NCBI GenBank assembly: GCA_963513115.1
Contig: CAUPPN010000002.1
Coordinates: 1 to 19,674, forward strand
Origin: JABCPO02 sp963513115
Lineage (GTDB): Bacteria; Bacillota; Clostridia; TANB77; CAG-508
Direction of reading: 5' to 3'
DNA: 19,674 nucleotides
In this document: positions 1-6,245 of the stretch, one piece after another
Position numbering within the stretch: position 1 is the first letter of the stretch
Layout: the number at the start of each line of letters is the position of its first letter
Position numbers and translations under genes: made by a program
Notes under the pieces: generated by a model
The model's database searches: none
What the model was told of the DNA's origin: nothing
The model's input: only the letters and a program-made list of their open reading frames with translations

Positions 1-33
1 TACTATTTTTCCATCCCTTTTTTTAATTAACAT
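1..33 (-). CDS. 5' end of a probable ATP-cone ribonucleotide reductase (partial)
   Basis: Only eleven codons are inside the window: an ATG preceded by a GGGGG Shine-Dalgarno-like run five bases upstream, then MLIKKRDGKIV, running off the left edge. The pattern 'hydrophobic-x-KRDG+-V' at the extreme N-terminus is typical of the ATP-cone that opens anaerobic (NrdD) and other ribonucleotide reductases, and also occurs in NrdR-like proteins. A good promoter (166-194) and a leader of about 125 bases support a real gene start. With eleven residues the family call is tentative; an unrelated protein with a KRDG motif is possible. Confidence 0.4.
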   Translation of the reverse strand, partial: MLIKKRDGKIV

Positions 34-430
34 TTTATCCCCCATATATTGTATTTTATTTCAGCTAAGTTTGGATTTTTTATATTTTTTTTATATTTTT
101 TCAAAAAATATTTTTTTGATTTATTTCATTTTTTATTTTTTTGATTACTCTTAACTGTTAAATTAAATATATGCTTTTCATTTTGCTTTGTCAAAAAAAT
201 ATATTAGATATTTCACGTATTTTTTAATATAAAATAATTATTATGCAATCATTTATCCATTGGTATATATGGAAATAATAGGTTATATATTTTTTATATT
301 CTTTATGTACACTTTTGTTTTTTCCCAGTATATAGATATTTCTATTTTTTATATAATATTTTAAAATTGTAATATATAATAAATATATTATATATTTTAA
401 AATATTTTTACATTTTTATTTTAAAACTTT
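34..430. other. AT-rich non-coding stretch, leader of the left-edge gene
   Basis: I find no credible coding frame here on either strand. The part nearest the left gene is its probable 5' leader, which includes an A/T-only inverted repeat at 101-119 (TCAAAAAATATTTTTTTGA). The middle holds the promoter listed separately. The rest (about 200-430) is A/T-rich sequence in which I see no riboswitch consensus, tRNA or protein. Confidence 0.5.
166..194 (-). promoter_or_regulatory. Sigma-A-type promoter for the left-edge gene
   Basis: Read on the minus strand there is a perfect -35 TTGACA (189-194), a 17-base spacer and a -10 TATATT (166-171). Transcription would start near 159 and give a leader of about 125 bases before the ATG at 33. 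It is one of the best promoter matches in the window. Confidence 0.6.
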
Positions 431-435
431 TTCAT

Positions 436-480
436 AAAAAAAGGAATAATACAAAAAAATATCTTTTCCATATTATTCCT
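436..480 (-). terminator. Terminator after the superoxide reductase gene
   Basis: A perfect 10-bp inverted repeat, AGGAATAATA (442-451) and TATTATTCCT (471-480), is followed on the minus strand by a T-run (complement of 436-441). It lies about 80 bases past the stop codon of the superoxide reductase gene. The 19-base loop is long, so efficiency is uncertain. Confidence 0.5.
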
Positions 481-559
481 ATGATGTATATTATTCTAAC
501 ATATTAAATTTGTTTTTAATATATTACTTTTTTTATTTATATAAATTAAATTAGTTTAA

Positions 560-1033
560 TTAATTTAATTCGTTTTTCCATAATCCATGTATATTACAGT
601 ATTCATATGCTGCTTTAACTTTTTCATCTTTTGCTAATACAAAGTTAGCTTTTGGTTCATCACCTGGGTTTAGATAACGTACATAAGCTCCTTTTTCTGT
701 TTCTAATATTATATATTCAATATAATGTTTTTCTTCCATTGGATGTAATGTACTTCCTACTACTACTTCTACATTTTCACCGTCTATATTTACAACTGGA
801 ACGTGTTTTTCAACTGATGTATCTGCAGTTTTTGCATTTAATAACTCTATATTAGAATTGCATTTACAATTTTCACAATTGCAATCTTCACATTTGCAAT
901 CTTCGCAATTACAATTTTCTTTGCAATCACATTCATAACCGCATTCACATTTTTTAATTTCTAATAGTGTTTTACCACAATTTTCACAATTGCAATCTTC
1001 ACAATTACAATTTTTATACATATATATATTCAT
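560..1033 (-). CDS. Superoxide reductase (desulfoferrodoxin-type) with a 17-cysteine N-terminal segment
   Basis: The C-terminal half is a superoxide reductase (neelaredoxin) domain, which reduces superoxide to peroxide in anaerobes without releasing oxygen. The non-haem iron ligands are visible: His77 in EKHVPV, His97 in HPM, His103, Cys146 and His149 in CNIHGLW; the catalytic Glu/Lys pair is E75-K76. Residues 9-58 hold 17 cysteines in CxC and CxxC spacing (for example CNCEDCNCENC), where a standard desulfoferrodoxin has a roughly 36-residue desulforedoxin domain with four cysteines. C16-x-x-C19-G and C29-E-C31-G could be remnants of that domain, with the rest inserted. A 27-base direct repeat shows the segment grew by duplication. 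The ATG has an AGGAG site seven bases upstream. The gene follows rpe by 59 bases. The superoxide reductase call is secure; the role of the cysteine segment (iron storage, metal buffering or redox) is unknown. Confidence 0.9.
   Translation of the reverse strand: MNIYMYKNCNCEDCNCENCGKTLLEIKKCECGYECDCKENCNCEDCKCEDCNCENCKCNSNIELLNAKTADTSVEKHVPVVNIDGENVEVVVGSTLHPMEEKHYIEYIILETEKGAYVRYLNPGDEPKANFVLAKDEKVKAAYEYCNIHGLWKNELN
866..1003 (-). repeat. 27-base direct repeat in the cysteine-rich coding segment
   Basis: A perfect 27-base sequence occurs at 866-892 and again at 977-1003, offset by 111 bases (37 codons, in frame). Each copy encodes the nine residues CEDCNCENC, at residues 11-19 and 48-56. Identity at the nucleotide level indicates a recent or conversion-maintained internal duplication. 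Confidence 0.8.
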
Positions 1034-1092
1034 AAGTTTCTCCTATTTAATTTATTATTTTTATAATGTTATTATTTGTTACTTGTTATATT

Positions 1093-1779
1093 TTAATTAT
1101 TTGAGATGCTTTCTAATTTTTTAAGATTTTCTACTTTAGAAATAATCTTTTCTATATCTTTTACATCTTTTGCTAAGTATGAGCCTATTACAACACTATC
1201 TGCCCCGCTTTCATATATTTTTTTTATGTTTGTATCGTTTATTCCACCATCTACTTGTATTAATGTATATAATCCTTGTTTTTTAATTTCTTCTTTTAAT
1301 TTAGATATCTTTTTGTATGTTTCTTCTATAAATGTTTGTCCACCTTTACCAGGTTCAACACTCATTATAGTAACTTTAGCTAAGTTTTTTAAATATGGAA
1401 ATATATCTTCAATATTTTCATTTGGTTTTATTGCAATTCCTGCTTGTATATCATAGCTTTTAATATATTTAATAATTTCATCTAATGAATTATTTTCTAT
1501 TGCATCTTTGTGTATTGTAATTATTGACACATTTTTTAAAGCATATTCATCTATTCTTTCTTTTAAATCATATGTCATTAAATGTACTTCTTTTTTTAAT
1601 ATAGAAATATTGTCTATAATTTTAAATTTTTCATACATGTTATCTAAATTATTATTTTTAACAAATTTACCATCCATGACATCTATATGAAATTCTTTTA
1701 TTCCTGCTTCTTCAGCATTATATATACTTTGTATAAACATATCATTAATATCCATGTCTAAAACTGATAATAGTATCAT
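1093..1779 (-). CDS. rpe: Ribulose-phosphate 3-epimerase, divergent
   Basis: This is a TIM-barrel epimerase interconverting ribulose-5-phosphate and xylulose-5-phosphate in the pentose phosphate pathway. The metal and catalytic residues of the family are present: His31 and Asp33 in FHIDVMDG, His66 in EVHLM, Asp177 in QVDGGIN. The MSVEPGKGGQTF loop (139-150) matches the family MSVxPGxGGQ phosphate loop, and GS at 199-200 is the second phosphate-binding site. At 228 aa the length is normal. The stretch after MDGKFV lacks the usual N(I/L)TxGP and the N-terminal SPSxL is only ILLSVL, so it belongs to a divergent branch and could act on a related ketopentose or ketohexose phosphate. The ATG follows GTAGGAG by about eight bases. 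It has its own likely promoter and may be co-transcribed with the superoxide reductase. Confidence 0.85.
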   Translation of the reverse strand: MILLSVLDMDINDMFIQSIYNAEEAGIKEFHIDVMDGKFVKNNNLDNMYEKFKIIDNISILKKEVHLMTYDLKERIDEYALKNVSIITIHKDAIENNSLDEIIKYIKSYDIQAGIAIKPNENIEDIFPYLKNLAKVTIMSVEPGKGGQTFIEETYKKISKLKEEIKKQGLYTLIQVDGGINDTNIKKIYESGADSVVIGSYLAKDVKDIEKIISKVENLKKLESISNN

Positions 1780-1806
1780 AACTTCTTCTCCTACCTAACA
1801 ATTATA

Positions 1807-1835
1807 ATTATATACTTGCTGTCAAGTATTAACAA
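1807..1835 (-). promoter_or_regulatory. Promoter of rpe with a palindrome in the spacer
   Basis: On the minus strand, -35 TTGTTA (1830-1835) and -10 TATAAT (1807-1812) are separated by 17 bases. The spacer is almost filled by an inverted repeat, ATACTTG-N4-CAAGTAT (1812-1829), the layout of a repressor operator. A TTGACA inside the palindrome (1820-1825) has no correctly spaced -10. Confidence 0.45.
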
Positions 1836-1841
1836 TAATAA

Positions 1842-1867
1842 TTTTTAAAGTTAATTTTTAAGGTTAA
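1842..1867. repeat. Two tandem 13-base A/T repeats upstream of the rpe promoter
   Basis: TTTTTAAAGTTAA (1842-1854) is followed directly by TTTTTAAGGTTAA (1855-1867), with one mismatch. They sit just upstream of the -35 element and could act as an UP-like A/T tract. Chance is possible in sequence this AT-rich. Confidence 0.35.
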
Positions 1868-1924
1868 TTTCTAATTATTATTTTATTGTCTTTGCTTTAT
1901 TTTATTGCTGTTCTTTATTTTATT

Positions 1925-1948
1925 ATTTTTATTTTTATTTTTATTTTT
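1925..1948. repeat. Hexamer tract (ATTTTT)x4
   Basis: Four exact copies of ATTTTT lie just downstream of the ucpA stop codon. It is a short A/T microsatellite and is not obviously a terminator because I find no stable stem beside it. Confidence 0.5.
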
Positions 1949-1972
1949 CTATTATACTATTTCAAATTAAAA

Positions 1973-2755
1973 TTATACTCCCATTGAATTTGTTTCAGGA
2001 AGTGTAGATCCACCATCAATTGCAAATTCTGATCCAGTTATATATGCACTTTCATCTGATGCTAAAAATGCTACTAGCTCTCCTACTTCTTCTGGCTTTC
2101 CTAATCTTTTAAGTGGTATTGCATTTGCAAGTGAATTAATTACTGAATCTTTCTCTCCAGATGTTTCTGCCATATCATCTACAAGTGGTGTATGTACGTA
2201 ACCTGGGTGTACACAATTTACTCTTACTCCGTATTGTGCCATATCTGCCGCTAATCCTTTAGTAAATCCTGTAATTGCAGCTTTTGTTGTTGCATATGCA
2301 ACTTCTCCTGGATCTGCAACCCAATTTCCTGTTACGCTTGCAGTATTTACAATTGCACCTTTTGATTCAATTAAGTATTTAATGCATACTTTAGATACAT
2401 TCCATGCTCCTTTAATATTTATATCAAAATGGAAATCCCTTGTTTCGTCTGTCATTTCCATAAAGCTTACAAGCCTTATCACTCCTGCATTATTTGCAAG
2501 TATGTCTATTTTTCCAAATCTTTTTACTACATCTTCTACTGATTTATTTACACTTTCTACATTTCTTATATCTACTTTGCATCCTACAAGTTCATATCCT
2601 TTTTTAGCAAATTCCTTTATTACTTCATCTAACTTATCAGAATAATCAAATATTGCAACTTTTGCTCCATATTTCAAAAATACTGATACTATTCCTTTAC
2701 CTATTCCACTAGCTCCACCTGTTATTATTGCTACTTTTCCATCTAGTTTATTCAT
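1973..2755 (-). CDS. ucpA: UcpA-type short-chain dehydrogenase/reductase
   Basis: This is a classical SDR oxidoreductase with a Rossmann fold. The cofactor loop is TGGASGIG (12-19), NNAG is at 88-91, and the catalytic set is Asn113, Ser140, Tyr154 and Lys158 (YATTK). Asp37 at the end of the second strand suggests a preference for NAD(H). The sequence agrees with E. coli UcpA, as I remember it, well beyond general SDR features: DFHFDINIKGAWNV, WVADPGEVAY, and the C-terminal IDGGSTLPETNSMGV, which is almost the same as the UcpA end. The substrate of UcpA is not established; a link to furfural tolerance has been described for E. coli. The length of 260 aa is normal. The ATG has GGAGGT five bases upstream. 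It is flanked by the sortase terminator and the rpe promoter, so it is probably monocistronic. Confidence 0.9.
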   Translation of the reverse strand: MNKLDGKVAIITGGASGIGKGIVSVFLKYGAKVAIFDYSDKLDEVIKEFAKKGYELVGCKVDIRNVESVNKSVEDVVKRFGKIDILANNAGVIRLVSFMEMTDETRDFHFDINIKGAWNVSKVCIKYLIESKGAIVNTASVTGNWVADPGEVAYATTKAAITGFTKGLAADMAQYGVRVNCVHPGYVHTPLVDDMAETSGEKDSVINSLANAIPLKRLGKPEEVGELVAFLASDESAYITGSEFAIDGGSTLPETNSMGV

Positions 2756-2880
2756 ATATTACCTCCATTTGTTATTATATGTTATGTTTTAAATATATAT
2801 TATGCTTAACTTTTAGGCCATATTATTTTCATATAATCTATTATTTTTAATATATATTAGGTCTTATATTAAATCTATAA

Positions 2881-2914
2881 AAAATAAAATAGGAATTAAA
2901 TCCTATCTTATTTT
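2881..2914 (-). terminator. Terminator after the sortase gene
   Basis: AAAATAAAATAGGA (2881-2894) and TCCTATCTTATTTT (2901-2914) form a 14-bp stem with one imperfect pair and a six-base loop, about 60 bases past the sortase stop codon. Both arms end in A/T tracts, so it could work in either direction. Confidence 0.6.
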
Positions 2915-2972
2915 TAATTTATATTTTTTTATTTCAGTGTCTTTTTATTTTTTTACTTTACTATTATTTTAA

Positions 2973-3695
2973 TTATTTCTCACTTACTTTTCTTGCAAGT
3001 AATACATATCTAAGTGATGAATCATCATTACATGTAGATAGTGATATTTCTGTTTCACCATTTGTATCTCTTCTTATATATGACCCATCTGTTGTTTGTC
3101 TCATTTTTCCTTCATATATCTCATATTCAACTTCTCTTCCAGTTAAATCTTTAATATATATTTTATCACCTATTTTTAATTTATCATTTTTTGAAAAGAA
3201 CATATTATTTCTATAGTTATGTCCTAAAATTGTTGTATTACCTGGTTCATTTACTCCTGCTGTTGATTCAAGCATTGCAACACCTTTTGCAAGTGAATTA
3301 TTTGTAAGTGGTGTAAGTATTGGATATTTTATCTTTGTTTTTGGTATTCTTATTGTTCCTACTACATCATATCCTGCAAACTTTACTCTTTTTCCACCTT
3401 TTATATTTTCTTTTGATTTTGTTTTATTATTTTCTGCACCATTTGGTTCTGTTGTAATAATAGGCCTAGATGGATCTATTTCTCCTGTTTTTTCTGGTAC
3501 ATTATTACTTATTACATTATGATTTTCTGCAGATACTTTTTCAAATTCATCAACAACATTATTTGCTTCTTCATTTACTTTCTCATTACTTATACTTTTT
3601 ACAACAATAGCTATAATTATTCCAACAATTACAACTAATAGGAATATTAAAATTCCAGTTAAAAATTTACTACTTTTATTTTTTTCTAATTCCAT
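2973..3695 (-). CDS. Membrane-anchored sortase
   Basis: Sortases are cysteine transpeptidases that attach sorting-signal proteins to the cell wall or to pilin subunits. I choose the ATG at 3695 (240 aa): AAGGAA lies five bases before it, while the in-frame ATG at 3710 has no ribosome binding site. Counting from 3695, one transmembrane helix covers about residues 12-35, followed by an acidic/Asn-rich linker to about residue 105 and then the sortase barrel. The catalytic His is at 159 in ILGHNYR, Cys at 222 in SLSTC, and Arg at 229 (SSLRYVLLAR) or 235. The TLxTC-type motif is slightly altered to LSTC. The N-terminal anchor suits a class D/E or housekeeping-like enzyme, but I cannot fix the class. 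No protein in the window carries an LPxTG-like sorting signal, so its substrates are elsewhere. Confidence 0.9.
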   Translation of the reverse strand: MELEKNKSSKFLTGILIFLLVVIVGIIIAIVVKSISNEKVNEEANNVVDEFEKVSAENHNVISNNVPEKTGEIDPSRPIITTEPNGAENNKTKSKENIKGGKRVKFAGYDVVGTIRIPKTKIKYPILTPLTNNSLAKGVAMLESTAGVNEPGNTTILGHNYRNNMFFSKNDKLKIGDKIYIKDLTGREVEYEIYEGKMRQTTDGSYIRRDTNGETEISLSTCNDDSSLRYVLLARKVSEK

Positions 3696-3817
3696 ATATA
3701 TTCCTTCCATATAATTTTAAATTTTAAATTTTTAATTTTTAGTTTTCTTTTTTCTTTTTTTATTATAGTTTTTTAATATATTTTATTTATTTTACTTATT
3801 TTATTTATTATATTTAT

Positions 3818-3859
3818 ATGTTATCACACAACATTATAATTTTAAAAATGTTTTAACAT
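3818..3859. promoter_or_regulatory. Paired inverted repeats with ATGTT/AACAT half-sites upstream of the sortase gene
   Basis: Two inverted repeats share the same half-site: ATGTT-N7-AACAT (3818-3834) and ATGTT-N2-AACAT (3848-3859). They lie about 120-165 bases upstream of the sortase start. The layout could be a regulator site, but the differing spacers and the AT content allow chance. I could not find a convincing -35/-10 pair beside them. Confidence 0.25.
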
Positions 3860-3910
3860 CTTTTAATATTTTTAATATAATTATAATTTGTTCTAAAAAT
3901 CAAAATTAAA

Positions 3911-3922
3911 AGGGGTTCCCCT
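3911..3922 (-). terminator. Short G/C-rich terminator-like hairpin after the 486-residue gene
   Basis: AGGGGTTCCCCT, a rare G/C-rich patch here, lies 13 bases past the stop codon and is followed on the minus strand by TTTTAATTTTGATTTTT. The stem is only four to five pairs with a tight loop, so this is a weak or partial terminator. Confidence 0.4.
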
Positions 3923-3935
3923 ATTAAACATTTTA

Positions 3936-5396
3936 TTACTCTTCATTATTACATTTTATAGCTTTTATCTTTGAGTCCGATTCATATGCAGTTATAGTGA
4001 TATTATCATTATTTAATTTTGCTTTTAATTGTAGTTTATATACTATTTTTTCTACTATTCCATCTATAACCATATATGCATAATAGTTACCAATTAAATC
4101 AAAACACATTTTAAATATTTCTAGATTGTTTAATATATGTTTTTCAAGATCTATATTTTTTTCTTCATAGTTTTCTCTATAATGAGTTATGTCTATTATT
4201 TTATTTTCTAAAAAATTTTCAATATCATCTAATATGTTTTCATTATATGTTGTAATATATGCATAATTTTCTATTTCATGATCATTTACACTTTCTATAA
4301 TAATAGTGTCTATACCAATTTCTTGCAATCTATCTTCAATATTTACAATTATCTTTCTTATATATCCTTTTTCCTCATTTCTTATAACCGAGACTTTAAA
4401 CCCATTAGATAGTACTAACTCATTTGCAAGAAGTTCTTCTAATCGATTCTTATTTTTCCTATTCCTATTTGAATTATATTTTGCTATTTCCTTTTTTATA
4501 GATATAAGCTTTTCTTCTTTAGGCATATATATTTCATAAAAATTATTATTTTCATTTTGTGAAATACTATCTGCAAACTTACTTAGTGCATCTTCTAATG
4601 TTATATATCCATAATCATCTATAAAATTATATATATCAGAGTATGTTTCATCAAATAGGCTATCATTATCTAAGTCTATATCTTCTAATACTCTCAAAAC
4701 AATTTTTCCTGCTACCACATATATAATATCTGCTTCTTTATCAATATATATATCTATCTTTTCTTCAGATTTTAAACATGGTCTAGTAATACTTAAAACT
4801 CTTTTTTGTTTTGGTACTAATTTTAGATATTCAGTGATTTCGTCAGAAATTTTTTCTAATTCTTCTTCTAAAAACTTATCTTTGCAAATTTCCTTATTAT
4901 CTATTGCATATGGTCCATAATCAAATAAATAACATAACAATTCTATGCATTTTTGATTTCTATTAATATATTCTTTAACTTCCTCTTTAGTTATTTCTCC
5001 TTTTAATATCGTAGTATCTTTTATTGCAACTTTAAATGGTGTTTTAAACTTATTATATATATACCTTAATATATCATATTCAATAATATTTTTATCTAAG
5101 GTTATTATAATAGGAAAATCAATATATACATTTCCTTGAATATACAATTCATATATTGTATCTATTTCTTTTAATATACACATTTTTTTATTGCCAGCAT
5201 ATTTCTTAAATAATTTTACATCTTTTTTATCCTTTATTGCTTTTTCAATGTATTCCCCTGGAGTATATAATGTTATTGCTCCACTCTTTTTTATCTGATC
5301 TGCGATTCTATTTTTACTAAATCCTGAAATAGAGTCTATACTAATAATCTTACATCCTTCAACTTTTTCTTTTCTTTTTGGTTTGTAATTAGTCAT
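3936..5396 (-). CDS. Unknown protein with a faint DnaA/AAA+-like N-terminal region
   Basis: I do not recognise this 486-residue protein. The start at 5396 is chosen because AAAGGAG lies six bases before its ATG; a frame open 17 codons further upstream has no such site. There is no signal peptide or membrane helix. Counting from the chosen start, residues about 45-125 read like the middle of a DnaA-type ATPase: LYTPGEYIEKAI (compare DnaA LYVxxEEFxxxxxxAI), then CILKEIDTI in the Walker B position, then FPIIITLDKN in the sensor 1 position. No Walker A (GxxxxGKT) exists, and the stretch that should carry it is missing, so nucleotide hydrolysis is unlikely. The remainder is charged and rich in Ile, Asn and Lys, with a basic patch NSNRNRKNKNR near residue 310. 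It has its own promoter and is flanked by terminators, so it is a single-gene unit. The DnaA resemblance is by eye only. Confidence 0.7.
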   Translation of the reverse strand: MTNYKPKRKEKVEGCKIISIDSISGFSKNRIADQIKKSGAITLYTPGEYIEKAIKDKKDVKLFKKYAGNKKMCILKEIDTIYELYIQGNVYIDFPIIITLDKNIIEYDILRYIYNKFKTPFKVAIKDTTILKGEITKEEVKEYINRNQKCIELLCYLFDYGPYAIDNKEICKDKFLEEELEKISDEITEYLKLVPKQKRVLSITRPCLKSEEKIDIYIDKEADIIYVVAGKIVLRVLEDIDLDNDSLFDETYSDIYNFIDDYGYITLEDALSKFADSISQNENNNFYEIYMPKEEKLISIKKEIAKYNSNRNRKNKNRLEELLANELVLSNGFKVSVIRNEEKGYIRKIIVNIEDRLQEIGIDTIIIESVNDHEIENYAYITTYNENILDDIENFLENKIIDITHYRENYEEKNIDLEKHILNNLEIFKMCFDLIGNYYAYMVIDGIVEKIVYKLQLKAKLNNDNITITAYESDSKIKAIKCNNEE

Positions 5397-5454
5397 GTTT
5401 TTCTCCTTTAACTCGCAATTGCTTATTAAAATAATGTAATATCTCACATTTATT

Positions 5455-5463
5455 ATTATAACA
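5455..5463 (-). promoter_or_regulatory. Extended -10 promoter for the 486-residue gene
   Basis: The minus strand reads TGTTATAAT, an extended -10 (TGnTATAAT), about 60 bases upstream of the ATG at 5396 and just past the zinc-operon terminator. The -35 region is poor, as is usual for extended -10 promoters. Confidence 0.45.
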
Positions 5464-5499
5464 TGATTTTACATAATTTACTATATTTAAATATATTAA

Positions 5500-5524
5500 A
5501 AGAAGCTACATGGTATAGCTTCTT
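5500..5524 (-). terminator. Terminator of the zinc-uptake operon
   Basis: AAGAAGCTA (5500-5508) and TAGCTTCTT (5516-5524) form a perfect 9-bp stem with a seven-base loop, 17 bases past the stop codon of the last operon gene. On the minus strand the stem is followed by TTAATAT, a weak U-tract. Confidence 0.65.
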
Positions 5525-5541
5525 AATTTTTAATATATAAT

Positions 5542-6210
5542 TTAATTTTTAATGGTTGTTTGTCCTTTTTCATGCATAACTTCTATTGTTTTAACTTTTA
5601 AGTAATAATTATCATCATAATATGGATGTTCTTCTGTACCATAATTTACTTTTTCTTTTTCCCATGTTCCTACTACTTTTATCCAAGTATCTTGATCTTT
5701 TAACTCTTCTTTTATCTTTCCATCAAACTTATATTCTAAATATGAAAATCCTCCTGCACAGTATGGACAAGTTGCTACAGTTGAAATCCTTCCTACAAAT
5801 GTTTCATTATCAGAAGTTAAAAACAATCCTTCTATTTCTATATTTTTATTTTCATATTTATCTGGGCATACATACATATCATTTATTGTTGTATCAAAAT
5901 ATTCTGTGGGTATAATCTTATCTGCTGTTATTTTTTCACCTGTTTTAGAATATAGTATTCCTTCTTTTAATTCTTTTCTTATATATTCTTCTTTTGATTT
6001 TTTACCTTCATTATTATTGTCATTGTCATTGTTATTGTTATTGTTATTTCCTTCTTGTTTTTTATCTACATTTTTTGTCACTTTTTTTGTTACCATATTA
6101 TCTTTGCTTTTATCTCTTGGTTTTAAAATTGTTGCTAAAATTACTACTATAGCTATTACTATTAACAATAATATAGTCCAAATTATTTTCTTTTTAACAT
6201 TTCTTTTCAA
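5542..6210 (-). CDS. Membrane-anchored CPYC protein, possibly YcgQ/DUF1980-like, in the zinc operon
   Basis: A single N-terminal helix (about 9-29) with lysines before it anchors the protein with the rest outside. An Asn/Asp low-complexity linker follows (55-67, encoded by a TTGTTA-type microsatellite). The C-terminal domain (about 95-220) contains DMYVCPDKYENKNIEIEGLF, ATCPYCAGGFSYLEYKF (C148 and C151) and DTWIKVVGTW. This order resembles the C-terminal OB-like domain of the YcgQ/TIGR03943 (DUF1980) family, which also has a cysteine motif and whose Bacillus member belongs to the zinc-limitation regulon. The link is from memory and motif order, not alignment. CPYC is also the glutaredoxin motif, so a redox role is an alternative. 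The start codon is TTG, supported by AGGAG six bases upstream. It begins 35 bases after znuB, and its position suggests a zinc-handling accessory on the outer face of the membrane. Confidence 0.75.
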   Translation of the reverse strand: MKRNVKKKIIWTILLLIVIAIVVILATILKPRDKSKDNMVTKKVTKNVDKKQEGNNNNNNNDNDNNNEGKKSKEEYIRKELKEGILYSKTGEKITADKIIPTEYFDTTINDMYVCPDKYENKNIEIEGLFLTSDNETFVGRISTVATCPYCAGGFSYLEYKFDGKIKEELKDQDTWIKVVGTWEKEKVNYGTEEHPYYDDNYYLKVKTIEVMHEKGQTTIKN

Positions 6211-6245
6211 AACTTTCTCCTATTTAATAATATATATTAAATTAA

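Noticed and set aside
34..430. Possible cobalamin riboswitch or NrdR boxes ahead of the presumed ribonucleotide reductase
   Set aside because: I see no B12-box-like conserved core, and no pair of NrdR-like palindromes at the usual spacing; only a partial ACAATATAT match next to the ATG.
866..1003. Short regular repeats that could suggest a CRISPR array
   Set aside because: The repeats are in frame, encode the CxC pattern of a real protein and lack uniform spacers.
3695..3710. Upstream ATG at 3710 as the sortase start
   Set aside because: It has no ribosome binding site, while the ATG at 3695 has AAGGAA at the right distance, located within those extra codons.
5397..5447. Seventeen extra N-terminal codons on the 486-residue protein
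   Set aside because: They overlap the AAAGGAG site of the ATG at 5396 and have no site of their own.
6018..6048. TTGTTA-type microsatellite as a phase-variation tract
   Set aside because: The unit is a multiple of three and only lengthens or shortens the Asn/Asp linker, so it cannot switch the frame.
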